64,000 bases of DNA. Source: Terricaulis sp. (GTDB lineage: Bacteria; Pseudomonadota; Alphaproteobacteria; Caulobacterales; Aquidulcibacteraceae). Position 1 is the first letter of the stretch; the number at the start of each line of letters is the position of its first letter. The translations under genes were made by a program, and so were the position numbers. The stretch lies in assembly GCA_024707365.1 (NCBI GenBank), contig JANPZV010000008.1:372001-436000 (forward strand). Reading direction: 5' to 3'. The notes under the pieces are model-generated. The model saw nothing but the letters and a program-made list of their open reading frames with translations. It made no database searches and was not told the DNA's origin. Of the stretch, positions 29,016 through 37,230 are shown piece by piece.

Positions 29016-29491
29016 TGGATGAGGCGCTCATCGCGCAGGCGCTGGCGGCGGTGTTTGCGCTGGCGGCGGCGCTTGCGGCGCTCGCGGCGCTGCGGGTGCG
29101 GGCGCTGTTTGCAACCGCCATGGGCGTTGCGGGCGCAAGCGCCTGCGCGGCGGCGGCGCTCGTTGCGCTTGGCGCGGGCGAAGGCGCGCTGGCGCTGGCG
29201 CTGTTTGGCGGGGCGCTGGCGCCGGTGATGCTGCTGGCGGGCGTGCTGCTGAGCGCGCGCACCGCCAAGGCGCTGCCGCGCACGCCGATCTGGTTTGGCG
29301 CCGGCGCCGCGCTGCTGCTCGGCGCGCTTATGCTATGGGCCGCGCCTGAGCTTGCGGCTGCGCCCGCGCCGGCGGCGCCGCAAACGGCGGTTGGCGCTTG
29401 GATCGCGGCGATCATTTTCGTCGCCGGGCTTGGCGTTGTCGCGCTGGTCGGCTTTGGCGAGCGCGGGCCATTTTCGGGGCCGCGCCCATGA
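29012..29491 (+). CDS. DUF4040 / MrpA C-terminal-like membrane subunit
   Basis: 159 residues, about five hydrophobic helices. The first half (LFATAMGVAGASACAAAALV, ALALFGGALAPVMLLAGVLL) has the layout of the DUF4040 domain that in canonical Mrp systems is part of the long MrpA. The second half includes FIVAGL-type helices as in the MnhB N-terminal region. Here it is a separate gene between G and B, coupled by 4-base overlaps. Confidence 0.7.
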   Translation: MMDEALIAQALAAVFALAAALAALAALRVRALFATAMGVAGASACAAAALVALGAGEGALALALFGGALAPVMLLAGVLLSARTAKALPRTPIWFGAGAALLLGALMLWAAPELAAAPAPAAPQTAVGAWIAAIIFVAGLGVVALVGFGERGPFSGPRP

Positions 29492-29874
29492 TGCGCGCGG
29501 CGCAAATCCTTTTGCTTTCGGCCGCGCGCTATTATGCGCCGCTGATTGCGCTGTTTGCGCTGGCGCTGATGGCGCTTTACGCGCCGGGCGCGGGCATTGG
29601 CCTGCTGGCCGGGCTGGCGTTTGCGTTGGCGCTGGCGCTGCATGGAATTGTGTTTGGCGCGGATGCGGCGCGCGCGGCGTTTCCGCCGTTCGTTGCGCGC
29701 ATTCTGCTTTCGCTTGGCCTAATCGCCGCGATTGCGGCTGCGGGCGCGCCGGGCCTTATCTATGCTGCGTACGTGATGGAAGCGGGGCTCTTCGCCGCGA
29801 CCGCGAGCGCCAGTTCGCTGATCCTCATCTCACTGATGGGCCGCGCGCTTGGCTTGCGCGACGAGGATTGGTGA
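29488..29874 (+). CDS. mnhB: Mrp antiporter subunit B-like
   Basis: 128 residues, four transmembrane helices, MnhB C-terminal-domain type. Starts MMRAAQILLLSAARYYAPLI with an ATGA overlap on the previous gene. The helix AGIGLLAGLAFALALALHGI and the final ILLSLGLIAAIAAAGAPGLI match the fold of this subunit. Ends TGATG into subunit C. Intact. Confidence 0.75.
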   Translation: MMRAAQILLLSAARYYAPLIALFALALMALYAPGAGIGLLAGLAFALALALHGIVFGADAARAAFPPFVARILLSLGLIAAIAAAGAPGLIYAAYVMEAGLFAATASASSLILISLMGRALGLRDEDW

Positions 29875-30196
29875 TGGCCGATATTTGGCTCACCGCGTTT
29901 GCGCTTGGCGCCGCCATGGCGCTGACGCTGATCGGCGCGGTGACGGCCTGGCTTGGCGCCAATGCGGCCAAGCGGCTGGCGGGGCTTGTGTTCGCCCTGA
30001 TGGGCGCGGTGCTGGCCTTGGGCGTGCTGGGCGCGCCGGCGGCGCTGCTGGCGGGCGGTGTTGCGCTGGCGTTCGCCTATCTTGCGCTCGGGCTCGCGCT
30101 CGTGGTGCGCCAGCAGGAAACCTATGGCGGGGTCGAAACCACCGAGATTGACGCGGCCGATCGCGCAAAGCCGAAGCGGCGGAGCGCGAACCGTGA
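29874..30196 (+). CDS. mnhC: Mrp antiporter subunit C (NuoK-like; one frameshift)
   Basis: About 107 residues, three helices, the NuoK/MrpC type: LTAFALGAAMALTLIGAVTA, KRLAGLVFALMGAVLALGVL and AFAYLALGLALVVRQQETYG. The frame runs past the expected end. With one base added near 30168 it stops at TGA 30194-30196 after AEAAERE, overlapping the GTG start of the next gene as GTGA, like the other couplings in this operon. Confidence 0.75.
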
Positions 30197-31654
30197 GCCT
30201 GCTCGCTCTCGCTGGCCAGCATGCGCCGATGCTGATGATCGCCGCGCCATTGGCGGGCGCTGGCCTTGCGGCGCTGCCTTTGCCTGCGCGCGTGAGTTGG
30301 GCGGTGGCGGTGCTTGCCGCCGTCGCCGCCGCCTTTGTGGCGATCGATTTCGCGGTGCGCACGCTGCTGCTTGGCGCGCCGCTGATGCGCTATGGCGAAG
30401 CGATTGCGCTAGGGCCTGATGGATTTGGCGTTTTCGGCGCCGCATTGATCGCGGGCGCGGGCGCGCTGGTGCTGGTGGCGATCGGTGATCTCACCAAACA
30501 GCTTGCGCCGCGGCTTGCGCCATTTGCATTCGCGCTGGCGCTTGCGGGCGTTGGCGGCTGGTGCGGCGCGATGATGGCGCGCGATCTGATTGGCTTTGTG
30601 CTGAGCGTTGAGATCGGCTGGCTTGCCGGCGTTGCGCTGGCCGCGCTTGCGGGGAGCGGGATCGCATGGCCGTGAGCGGGGCCGCGCGCATGCTGGCCGC
30701 GGGCGGGGTCGGCGCGGCGCTTTTGCTGATTGGCGCGGGCCTGCTTGGCCGCGCCGTCGGCGCTTGGGAGATTGATGCGTTGGAAGATGCGCGCATCGCA
30801 GCCCCGGCGATGGCGAGCCTTGGCGCGGCGCTGATGATTGGCGGATTGGCGATCAAGGCGGGGGCGGCGCCGCTTCATCTTTGGATCGGCGCGGCCTTTG
30901 GGCGCGCAGGCTCGCTTGCGATGCTGGCGCTTGGCGTTGTCGGCGCGCTTGGGGCGCTGGCGGCGCTGATGCGCATCAGCGCGCATGCGCTGGGCGCGCC
31001 CAGCATAGGCGGCGGCGTGGCGCTGGGGCTTGCAGCGCTTGGCGTGGCGGGCGTGGCGATCGGATCGGTGCAAGCGATCGGGCGCGTAAATCCTTGCCGC
31101 GGCTTGCGGGTTATGCGGCGGCCGCGCAGGGCGGATGCGTGCTTGTGTGTTTGGCGCTTGGCTCGCAGGCGGGCTATGCGGCGGCGCTGGTGCAATTGCT
31201 GGCGCTGGCGGCGGCGGCGCTGGCGCTGCTTGCGGGGGCTGCGGCCGCTGGCGGGGCGACCAATCTGGCCGCGCTCGATGGGCTTGGACGCCGCGCGCCA
31301 TTGGCGGGCGCGGCTTTCACCGCTGGCGCGCTTGGCCTCATGGGCGCGCCGCTGACGATCGGCTTCCTTGGCCGCTGGCGCATGATCGAAGCGGCGGTCG
31401 GCGTGGATTGGTGGTGGGCCGCGTGCGCGGCGATCGCCGCTTCGCTCGCCGGCGTGTTCTATGGCGGGCGGCTGATTGAGCGCGTCTATTTCCGTCGCGC
31501 CAACACCAGCATCGAGGCCGCGCCGCGCGTGGGCTTTGCGTTCGCGCCCGCGCTGATCATCGCCATCCTCGTCACCGCGTGGGGCATGGAGCCGAGCTTG
31601 CTGCTGCACGCCAGCAACGCGGCCGCCTCACTCATGCTGGGGGCGGGGCCATGA
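30193..31654 (+). CDS. Mrp/complex-I-like antiporter subunit D, copy 1 (two frameshifts)
   Basis: Proton-translocating NuoL/M/N-type membrane subunit, about 487 residues and 12-14 helices when joined. GTG start MSLLALAGQHAPMLMIAAPL. The frame breaks near 30654, where GGGGAG has lost one G, and resumes at AVSGAARMLAAGGVGAALLL. It breaks again near 31086 and resumes at KSLPRLAGYAAAAQGGCVLV. The proton-path Lys lies in IKAGAAPLHLWIGAAFGRAG, and the H-rich loop is reduced. Ends in an ATGA overlap. Confidence 0.8.
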
Positions 31655-33117
31655 GCGCGGAGCTTGCGCTGATCGCGCTCCTCGCTGCGCCGCTTGTGCA
31701 GGCGCTTTTGGCGCTGGTGTTTGCGCGCCCGCCGGGGCTGCGGGACGTGATCTATATCGGCATCGCCTTCGTGATGGCGGGGCTTTCGGTTTATCTGATT
31801 GACGCGGTGGGCAATGGCGCGACGGCGCGCATCGTGATCGCGCGGCCTTTGCCCAATGTTGATCTCGCCTTCACGCTGGAGCCGCTGGGCGTGCTGATGG
31901 CGGCGCTCATCGCCATTTTGGGCGCGCCGCACGCGATGCACGCGGCGGGCATCGTGCGCGCCACGCAGGAAAAAGCGCCGGCGCGGCTGATGGCGTTTTT
32001 GGCGCTGGCCACGGCGTCAGCGCTGGCGGTGGCGTTTTCGGCCAATCTGTTCAGCTTTTACGTCGCCTACCAGGCGCTCATTTTGACGACCTTCCCGCTG
32101 GTGGCGCATCAGGGCGATGAGGAAGCGCGGGTGGCGGGGCGCGTTTATCTCGCCACGTTGCTGGCGGGCGCGATCGGGCTGTTGTTGCCGGCGATGGTGT
32201 GGACCTACGCGATTGCGGGCGCGCTGGATTTCCAAGCGGGCGGGGTGCTTGCGGGGCGCGTCGATCCTTGGACGGCGAACGCGCTTTTGGTGCTGTTTGT
32301 GTTCGGCGTCGCCATGGCGGCGATGCCGCCGATGCACCGCTGGCTGCCGGCCTCAAGCCGGGCGCCCAATCCGGCGTTTGTTTCCACGCACGCGCTCACC
32401 GTTCTGCCTGCGGGCGGCATCGGGCTTTTGAAAGTGTGCGCGCTCGTGTTCGGCCCCGCGCTTGCGGATGCGGAGATCGCGGCGCAGGCGCTGCGCGTGC
32501 TGGCGGGCGTTGCGATGTGCGTGACAGCGCTGATCGCGCTGTCCAAGCAGGATATCCGCGAGCGGCTGAGCTATTCATGCCTCACGCAATTGCTGGCGGT
32601 GGCGCTGGGCGCGCTTTTGGCCTCGCCGGTGGGGCTGTTCGCGGCGGCGCTGCAGATCGTGGCGCTTGCCTGCGCGGCGGCGACGCTGACAATGGCGGCC
32701 GGCACGGTGGTGGCGGCCACGGGGCGAACGGCTGTGGGCGAATATGCCGGGCTTGGCCGGGTGATGCCGTGGACGTTCGCCGGCTTTGCGCTGGCTTCAG
32801 CTTCGATGATCGGGCTGCCGCCGTTTTCGGGCGCGTGGGCCAAGCTTTGGCTCATCATCGCGGCGGCGCACGCGCAATTGCCATGGGCCTCGGTGCTTGC
32901 AGGCCTCGCCGCGGTGCTGACGTTCGCGCATCTTGGGCCGCTGGCGGCGGGCGCGCTCGCCGCCAAGGCGCCTGCCGATGCGTTCAAGCGGCCCGATGGC
33001 GCCTCGATCCTTTTGGCCGCGCCCGTGATCCTCAGCGCGGCGGCGACGCTTTGGCTTTTGGTGCTGGCCGATCCGCTGGCGACCTTCCTCGCCCCAATCT
33101 GGACGCCCGCGGAATGA
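31651..33117 (+). CDS. Mrp/complex-I-like antiporter subunit D, copy 2
   Basis: 488 residues, intact, NuoM/N-like. Conserved blocks: LFSFYVAYQALILTTFPLVA (the E/Q of TM5), PPMHRWLPASSRAPNPAFVS (TM7 loop), LIALSKQDIRERLSYSCLTQ (TM8 Lys and broken helix), and FALASASMIGLPPFSGAWAK (TM12 Lys). Starts MSAELALIALLAAPLVQALL overlapping copy 1 by 4 bases. Confidence 0.9.
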   Translation: MSAELALIALLAAPLVQALLALVFARPPGLRDVIYIGIAFVMAGLSVYLIDAVGNGATARIVIARPLPNVDLAFTLEPLGVLMAALIAILGAPHAMHAAGIVRATQEKAPARLMAFLALATASALAVAFSANLFSFYVAYQALILTTFPLVAHQGDEEARVAGRVYLATLLAGAIGLLLPAMVWTYAIAGALDFQAGGVLAGRVDPWTANALLVLFVFGVAMAAMPPMHRWLPASSRAPNPAFVSTHALTVLPAGGIGLLKVCALVFGPALADAEIAAQALRVLAGVAMCVTALIALSKQDIRERLSYSCLTQLLAVALGALLASPVGLFAAALQIVALACAAATLTMAAGTVVAATGRTAVGEYAGLGRVMPWTFAGFALASASMIGLPPFSGAWAKLWLIIAAAHAQLPWASVLAGLAAVLTFAHLGPLAAGALAAKAPADAFKRPDGASILLAAPVILSAAATLWLLVLADPLATFLAPIWTPAE

Positions 33118-33379
33118 GCAAGCGCAAGCTTCCTTCCGCCTCGCGCGGCGGCGTTGCGGGCGTGGCGCTGCTGTTCTGCGTGAGCGCGGGCGCGGCGGGT
33201 CTCGCGTTTGATTTTTTGGCGAGGCGCGCAGCGCGTTCTGGCTTTTGGCCGAGCCCGGCGGGCGCGCGCTTTTGGGCGTGGGCGCGGTGACGGCGATCGT
33301 GCTTGTCGCGCATGGCGCGCGCTGGCTGCTGGCGCGGCGCGCGGAGAAAGGGGGCCGCCATGCTGGCGATCACTCTTAA
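33114..33379 (+). CDS. small two-helix membrane protein in the antiporter operon (one frameshift)
   Basis: About 88 residues. Starts MSKRKLPSASRGGVAGVALL with an ATGA overlap. A first helix (VALLFCVSAGAAGLAF) is followed, after a likely missing T in the T6 run near 33215, by GEARSAFWLLAEPGGRALLG and a second helix (VGAVTAIVLVAHGARWLLAR). It overlaps the next gene by 20 bases. Not one of the standard Mrp subunits; role unknown. Confidence 0.5.
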
Positions 33380-35060
33380 CCCCGGCTTTGTCTGCATCAT
33401 CGCCGCGCTCTTGGTGCTGGCGACGCCGCACGCCGCGCGCTGGATCGTGATGTTCTTCGCGGCGGTGATTGCGCTTGTGCTGTTGCTCGATCGCGAATTT
33501 GGCGCGGCGAGCGCGGTGGCGCAGATGGGCTTGCCCGTGGTGCTGCTCAATCTCGATGCGCTCAACCGCATCTTCGGCATCGCGGCGCTGATGGCGCTGA
33601 TCATGCTGACGATCTTCTCCACCGCGCGGCGCAACCGCTACGAGGATGCTGCCATTCTGATGATGGCGGGCGGGGTGGTTTCAGCGGTTTTTGTGGGCGA
33701 TCTCATCAGTTTCGTCGCCGCCGCCGCGCTCGCGGGGCTGGCGGCGGCGTGGATCGTGTTTTGCTCGCCCGTTGAAGGGGCCAGCCGCGCGGGCGTGCGT
33801 TTGCTGGTGTGGAACGGGCTTGAGGGTTTGCTGCTGCTGGTGGGCGTGGCCTTCCATCTCGCCGGCGGGGCAGAGAGCGCGATGTTCGCGCGGCTTGATC
33901 TCGCCAGCATCGGCGGGGGCTGCATTTTCGCGGCGCTGATGATCCGCATCGGCGCGCCGCTGGCGCATGTGTGGCTGAAAGATACGATCGCGCATGCTTC
34001 GCCCCTGGGCGGGGCCGCGCTTTCGGCGTTTTCGACCATGGTGGGTGTTTACGCGCTGGCGCGCTTCTTCCCGGCTGAGCCGCTGCTGATCCCGATCGGC
34101 GCAGGCATGATCGTGCTCGGCGCGCTCTACGCGGCGAGCGTCGATGATCTGCGCGCGGGCGCAGGCTATGGCCTCATGACGCAAACCGGGGTGTGCGTGG
34201 CGCTGATCGGGGTGGGCTCGCCGCTCGCGGTGGCGGCGGCTGAGGGGCATGTGTTCACCTCGATCTTCGTGTTTGCGGCGCTGCAGATGGCGCTGGGCGC
34301 GGTGCTGGCCAAACGCGGCGTTGTGCGGCTTTCGCAATTTGAGGGGCTGGCGCGCGCCATGCCGGTGACGACGGCGCTGATGCTGGTGACAGGGCTTGCC
34401 GCGTCCGGCGCGCCGGGGCTTGCGCTTTACACCACCCAGGCGGTGGCGCTCGAGGCGGTGGCGCAATGGGATTTGCGCTGGCTCTGGGCGCTGATCGGCG
34501 CGAGCGCCGCGGTGCTGTTTGTCAGCCTGACGCTGCGCCCTGCGCTGGCCGCGCATCAGCATGGGGCCAAGCCGCCGAAATTCAACGAAGCGCCGTTTTC
34601 GATGTTGCTGGCGGCCGGCGTTGCGGCGTTTTTCTGCGTTTCCATCGGCCTGGCGCCGAGCTGGCTTTACGGGTTGATGCCGACGGCGCTCGCGTTTGCA
34701 CCGTTCGCGATCGATCGTGTGGCGCCGCAGCTTGAGCTTTTGGGCGCGGCGGGCGCGGCCTTCATCGTGCTGCGCGCGCTGGGGCTTGCGCCGAAGGAGC
34801 GCGCGCTCGACCTGCTCGACATTGACGCGTTCTATCGCGGCCCGGTGGCGGAGGCGGCGCGCTGGGCCGGGGCGGTGATGCTGCGCATCTACGCCGCCTG
34901 GGGGGCGGCGATTGCTGCGCTGGCGGCGCGCGGCGCCTCGGCTTTGGCCGCGTGGACGCGCAGTTGCGATACGCCCTATCTCGGGCGGGGCTGGGCGGCG
35001 CTGCAAATGTGGGCGCTGGCGGCGCTGGCGGCGCTGATCTTTATCGGCGCGCAACTCTGA
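33360..35060 (+). CDS. Mrp/complex-I-like antiporter subunit (third D/A-type)
   Basis: 566 residues, intact, NuoL/M-type with an extended C-terminus. Starts MLAITLNPGFVCIIAALLVL. Core: RIGAPLAHVWLKDTIAHASP (TM7 region, Lys), STMVGVYALARFFP, and AMPVTTALMLVTGLAASGAP. The C-terminal 150 residues after TAFAP add a long amphipathic region and a last helix (LAALAALIFIGAQL), as in NuoL/MrpA proteins. Last gene of the operon. Confidence 0.88.
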   Translation: MLAITLNPGFVCIIAALLVLATPHAARWIVMFFAAVIALVLLLDREFGAASAVAQMGLPVVLLNLDALNRIFGIAALMALIMLTIFSTARRNRYEDAAILMMAGGVVSAVFVGDLISFVAAAALAGLAAAWIVFCSPVEGASRAGVRLLVWNGLEGLLLLVGVAFHLAGGAESAMFARLDLASIGGGCIFAALMIRIGAPLAHVWLKDTIAHASPLGGAALSAFSTMVGVYALARFFPAEPLLIPIGAGMIVLGALYAASVDDLRAGAGYGLMTQTGVCVALIGVGSPLAVAAAEGHVFTSIFVFAALQMALGAVLAKRGVVRLSQFEGLARAMPVTTALMLVTGLAASGAPGLALYTTQAVALEAVAQWDLRWLWALIGASAAVLFVSLTLRPALAAHQHGAKPPKFNEAPFSMLLAAGVAAFFCVSIGLAPSWLYGLMPTALAFAPFAIDRVAPQLELLGAAGAAFIVLRALGLAPKERALDLLDIDAFYRGPVAEAARWAGAVMLRIYAAWGAAIAALAARGASALAAWTRSCDTPYLGRGWAALQMWALAALAALIFIGAQL

Positions 35061-35209
35061 CTATGGTTTAGATCAAGATAAGTATTTACGGACCCACAGA
35101 ATAGGTGGAATTTTCGCAATCAAATATTTGCCTTCATTCGCACTTGCAACACGGGGTTCGCTCCTTTACTGGGAAAGTCTCACTTCTTTCTCTTTCGCGG
35201 CGGGCGAAA

Positions 35210-35614
35210 ATGGATGACAAGCGAGACTTGGTGGGAATGTCCGCGGAAATTGTCGCGGCCTATGTTTCTGCGAACCAAGTCGCCCCTCAGGATCTGCCTT
35301 CGCTCATTCGCACCGTTCATTCGGCGCTCGGCGGTTTGACTGGCGCGCACGCGGGCGCGGCGGATCTGGCGCAAGAGCCGGCTGTGTCGGTGAAGAAATC
35401 GGTGACGCCCGATTTCATCATTTGTCTTGAGGACGGCAAGAAATTCAAATCGCTGAAGCGCCATCTGCGCACGCGCTACAATATGAGCCCGGAGGAATAC
35501 CGGGCCAAATGGGGCCTGCCGCACGATTACCCGATGGTGGCGCCCAATTACGCGAAAGAGCGCTCCAACCTCGCCAAGCGCATGGGCCTGGGCCAAGCCC
35601 GCAAAGGCGGCTGA
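35210..35614 (+). CDS. mucR: MucR/Ros family transcriptional regulator
   Basis: 134 residues. In alphaproteobacteria MucR proteins repress surface polysaccharide, motility and cell-cycle genes by binding AT-rich DNA. Core: TPDFIICLEDGKKFKSLKRH, then NMSPEEYRAKWGLPHDYPMV and a C-terminal NLAKRMGLGQ. Of the four zinc ligands of Ros, only Cys72 and His85 are obvious: the second Cys is Asp and the last His is replaced (HLRTRYN), as in zinc-less members. Start ATG at 35210. An AT-rich region lies upstream. An IS1595 element is inserted 24 bases after the stop. Confidence 0.92.
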   Translation: MDDKRDLVGMSAEIVAAYVSANQVAPQDLPSLIRTVHSALGGLTGAHAGAADLAQEPAVSVKKSVTPDFIICLEDGKKFKSLKRHLRTRYNMSPEEYRAKWGLPHDYPMVAPNYAKERSNLAKRMGLGQARKGG

Positions 35615-35638
35615 GGAAAATAATCCTAGGAAATCTAT

Positions 35639-35662
35639 CCTAATTATATACTTTGCACCACA
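35639..35662 (-). repeat. left terminal inverted repeat of IS1595 element
   Basis: Matches the reverse complement of 38200-38223 at 22 of 24 positions; the two mismatches are TG against GA in the middle. Target duplication AAATCTAT precedes it at 35631-35638. Confidence 0.85.
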
Positions 35663-35767
35663 CCCACTAAATCAAGTGGTTAGCCCCTTTGTGGTGTCAA
35701 AGGGGCTTCCAGAACGCGCAAACAGTGCGATTCTTGGGTATGTGCAAGGATTTTGATCCTATTTCGG

Positions 35768-36400
35768 TCAGCCCCCAGATGGTGGAGGCGGGGGTTTCCG
35801 CGCTCGACGTTTATCAGGGTTCCGTTGGGCCGGAGCACCTCGTTGAGGTGCTTTATACGACCATGCATCGCGCAAGACAGGACGACCAACCCGACGATAA
35901 AAATCTCTCGGGAACACAGAGGGCATGCCCTCAATCACCAGATGAATCCTGATTTTTATAAGGTCCATGGACATAAGAAAGAGAGTTTCAGGGGTGACGG
36001 TGTAAGCCTGAGGAACCTGAGCGGAAGAAACAAGGTGCTTGTTGCTCACCAAGAACTCATGCGCGCCCAGTTTCTCCACCCCCCAATGAATGATGTTGTT
36101 GCGAGTAGTGTTGATCTCGCCAAGCTGAGCAAGAACGGGCCTGAGGCGCTGTCTTGCTCTATGCTTTCCAGCGGCGTCCAGAACACGGTTTAGCAACCCA
36201 ATGCCGTCGTGCACTCGAATCGAGCCAAGGAGTGATCGCCCTACTTCTGAGTTGAGATTTGCAACATCACGGATGCACGCAACGAGAGCTCGTTCCGTCG
36301 CGGAGAACTCACCGATGAAGGCACCAAGCCTTTCCCAATAGTCCTTATACGGCGCCTCCAGCGCCGGCAGGTTTTCTAGGACACTGTCCATGTCAGACAA
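35768..36400 (-). CDS. HEPN-like hypothetical protein (210 aa), IS cargo
   Basis: Mostly helical protein. The segment INTTRNNIIHWGVEKLGAHE contains R-x4-H (RNNIIH), the shape of the HEPN ribonuclease/nucleotide-binding motif, and FSATERALVACIRDVANLNS looks like the first HEPN helix. The C-terminus is basic and Pro-rich (KRRARKPPPPPSGG). TTG at 36400 has GGAG at proper spacing; ATG at 36391 is the alternative. It starts head-to-head with, and overlaps, a 45-residue gene. HEPN assignment is by motif only. Confidence 0.6.
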   Translation of the reverse strand: MSDMDSVLENLPALEAPYKDYWERLGAFIGEFSATERALVACIRDVANLNSEVGRSLLGSIRVHDGIGLLNRVLDAAGKHRARQRLRPVLAQLGEINTTRNNIIHWGVEKLGAHEFLVSNKHLVSSAQVPQAYTVTPETLFLMSMDLIKIRIHLVIEGMPSVFPRDFYRRVGRPVLRDAWSYKAPQRGAPAQRNPDKRRARKPPPPPSGG

Positions 36401-36527
36401 GAAAAGCTCCGATCAATACGACGAAGAAGAAGCCAAGCGGCGCGCGGAAAAAGCGCTGCGCGGAGCGTTCAAAACACCGCCAATGCCAAAGGAAAAAGAG
36501 GCGCCGCGAGGCGATAAAAGGAAATGA
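36390..36527 (+). CDS. 45-residue charged protein, IS cargo
   Basis: Begins MSDKKSSDQYDEEEAKRRAE and continues with KALRGAFKTPP, ending with Lys/Arg. Small proteins of this pattern (acidic patch, EEAKRRAE-ALRGAF, then PP.P) recur beside IS1595-type transposases in alphaproteobacteria (from memory, not searched). It overlaps the start of the divergent HEPN-like gene, so the pair shares promoter space. Role unknown; an antitoxin-like partner is possible but unsupported. Confidence 0.55.
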   Translation: MSDKKSSDQYDEEEAKRRAEKALRGAFKTPPMPKEKEAPRGDKRK

Positions 36528-36530
36528 GCG

Positions 36531-37019
36531 TCACCGCGCTAGCCCGGTGCCGGATCGGGCGGCCCCCCAAACGCGGAAGGAGGCCTTACACTTTGGGCAA
36601 TACTGACCCGCCGTACGCGCGCCGTCTGGGGATGGCTGCAAGTAAGATTTGTTGTTGGCCTCATAGCAGTTGGGACAAAGAGCGTGCGCTTCCTCGCCGC
36701 CTTCCACAAAAGACTGCTTAAGCGAGTAAATCATGCACCCGCCGCTGTCGCGTATGAGCCCGTATCGCTGCTTTTCAGCTTCCCAGTTTTCGAGCTTCAT
36801 CAACTCGCCTTCAAGTTCACTTACGCGTTGCAGCAATTCCATCTGAGACGCCTGGGCGCTCATTGCGCTCGACTGGGCGGCGATGATTACAGCCTGCAAT
36901 TCGATAACCTTGGCGCGAGCCTCTGCTTTGACCCCAAGCGAGATAAGAGCGTTGACGATGTCGCCCGCCGTCTTGAGGCTGCTTGCCGCCGATTGAATGG
37001 CTTGTAGTTCCGCAAACAT
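36531..37019 (-). CDS. coiled-coil and zinc-ribbon hypothetical protein, IS cargo (162 aa)
   Basis: Start at MFAELQAIQSAASSLKTAGD because GGAG lies six bases upstream; a TTG frame opens to 37058. A helical, coiled-coil N-terminal half (VSELEGELMKLENWEAEKQR) is followed by a zinc ribbon: ALCPNCYEANNKSYL and GQYCPKCKASFRVW (two CPxC pairs). This architecture is common in proteins carried by phages and mobile elements; function unknown. Confidence 0.65.
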   Translation of the reverse strand: MFAELQAIQSAASSLKTAGDIVNALISLGVKAEARAKVIELQAVIIAAQSSAMSAQASQMELLQRVSELEGELMKLENWEAEKQRYGLIRDSGGCMIYSLKQSFVEGGEEAHALCPNCYEANNKSYLQPSPDGARTAGQYCPKCKASFRVWGAARSGTGLAR

Positions 37020-37070
37020 GGCGCACTCCGACACATGCGCCATTAGCCACCGGCGCAACGGTGGTTTCTC

Positions 37071-37097
37071 GGTCCCGGCGTTGGAAGCGCCGGGACC
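37071..37097 (+). terminator. hairpin within IS1595 element
   Basis: GGTCCCGGCG and CGCCGGGACC form a perfect 10-bp stem with loop TTGGAAG. A weak T-rich stretch (GATCTTTTAGG) follows on the plus strand. It separates the transposase from the zinc-ribbon gene. Confidence 0.45.
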
Positions 37098-37230
37098 GAT
37101 CTTTTAGGGCTTTTTCGGCGGCTCGAATAGATCACCGGTTGTGCCGGGATCAGTTGCACGCTTGAGCCTGCGGAATTTTCGACGCCAAGCTTTCAGGTAT
37201 CTCCTGGCGCGTATGCGCTTGAAGCTATCG

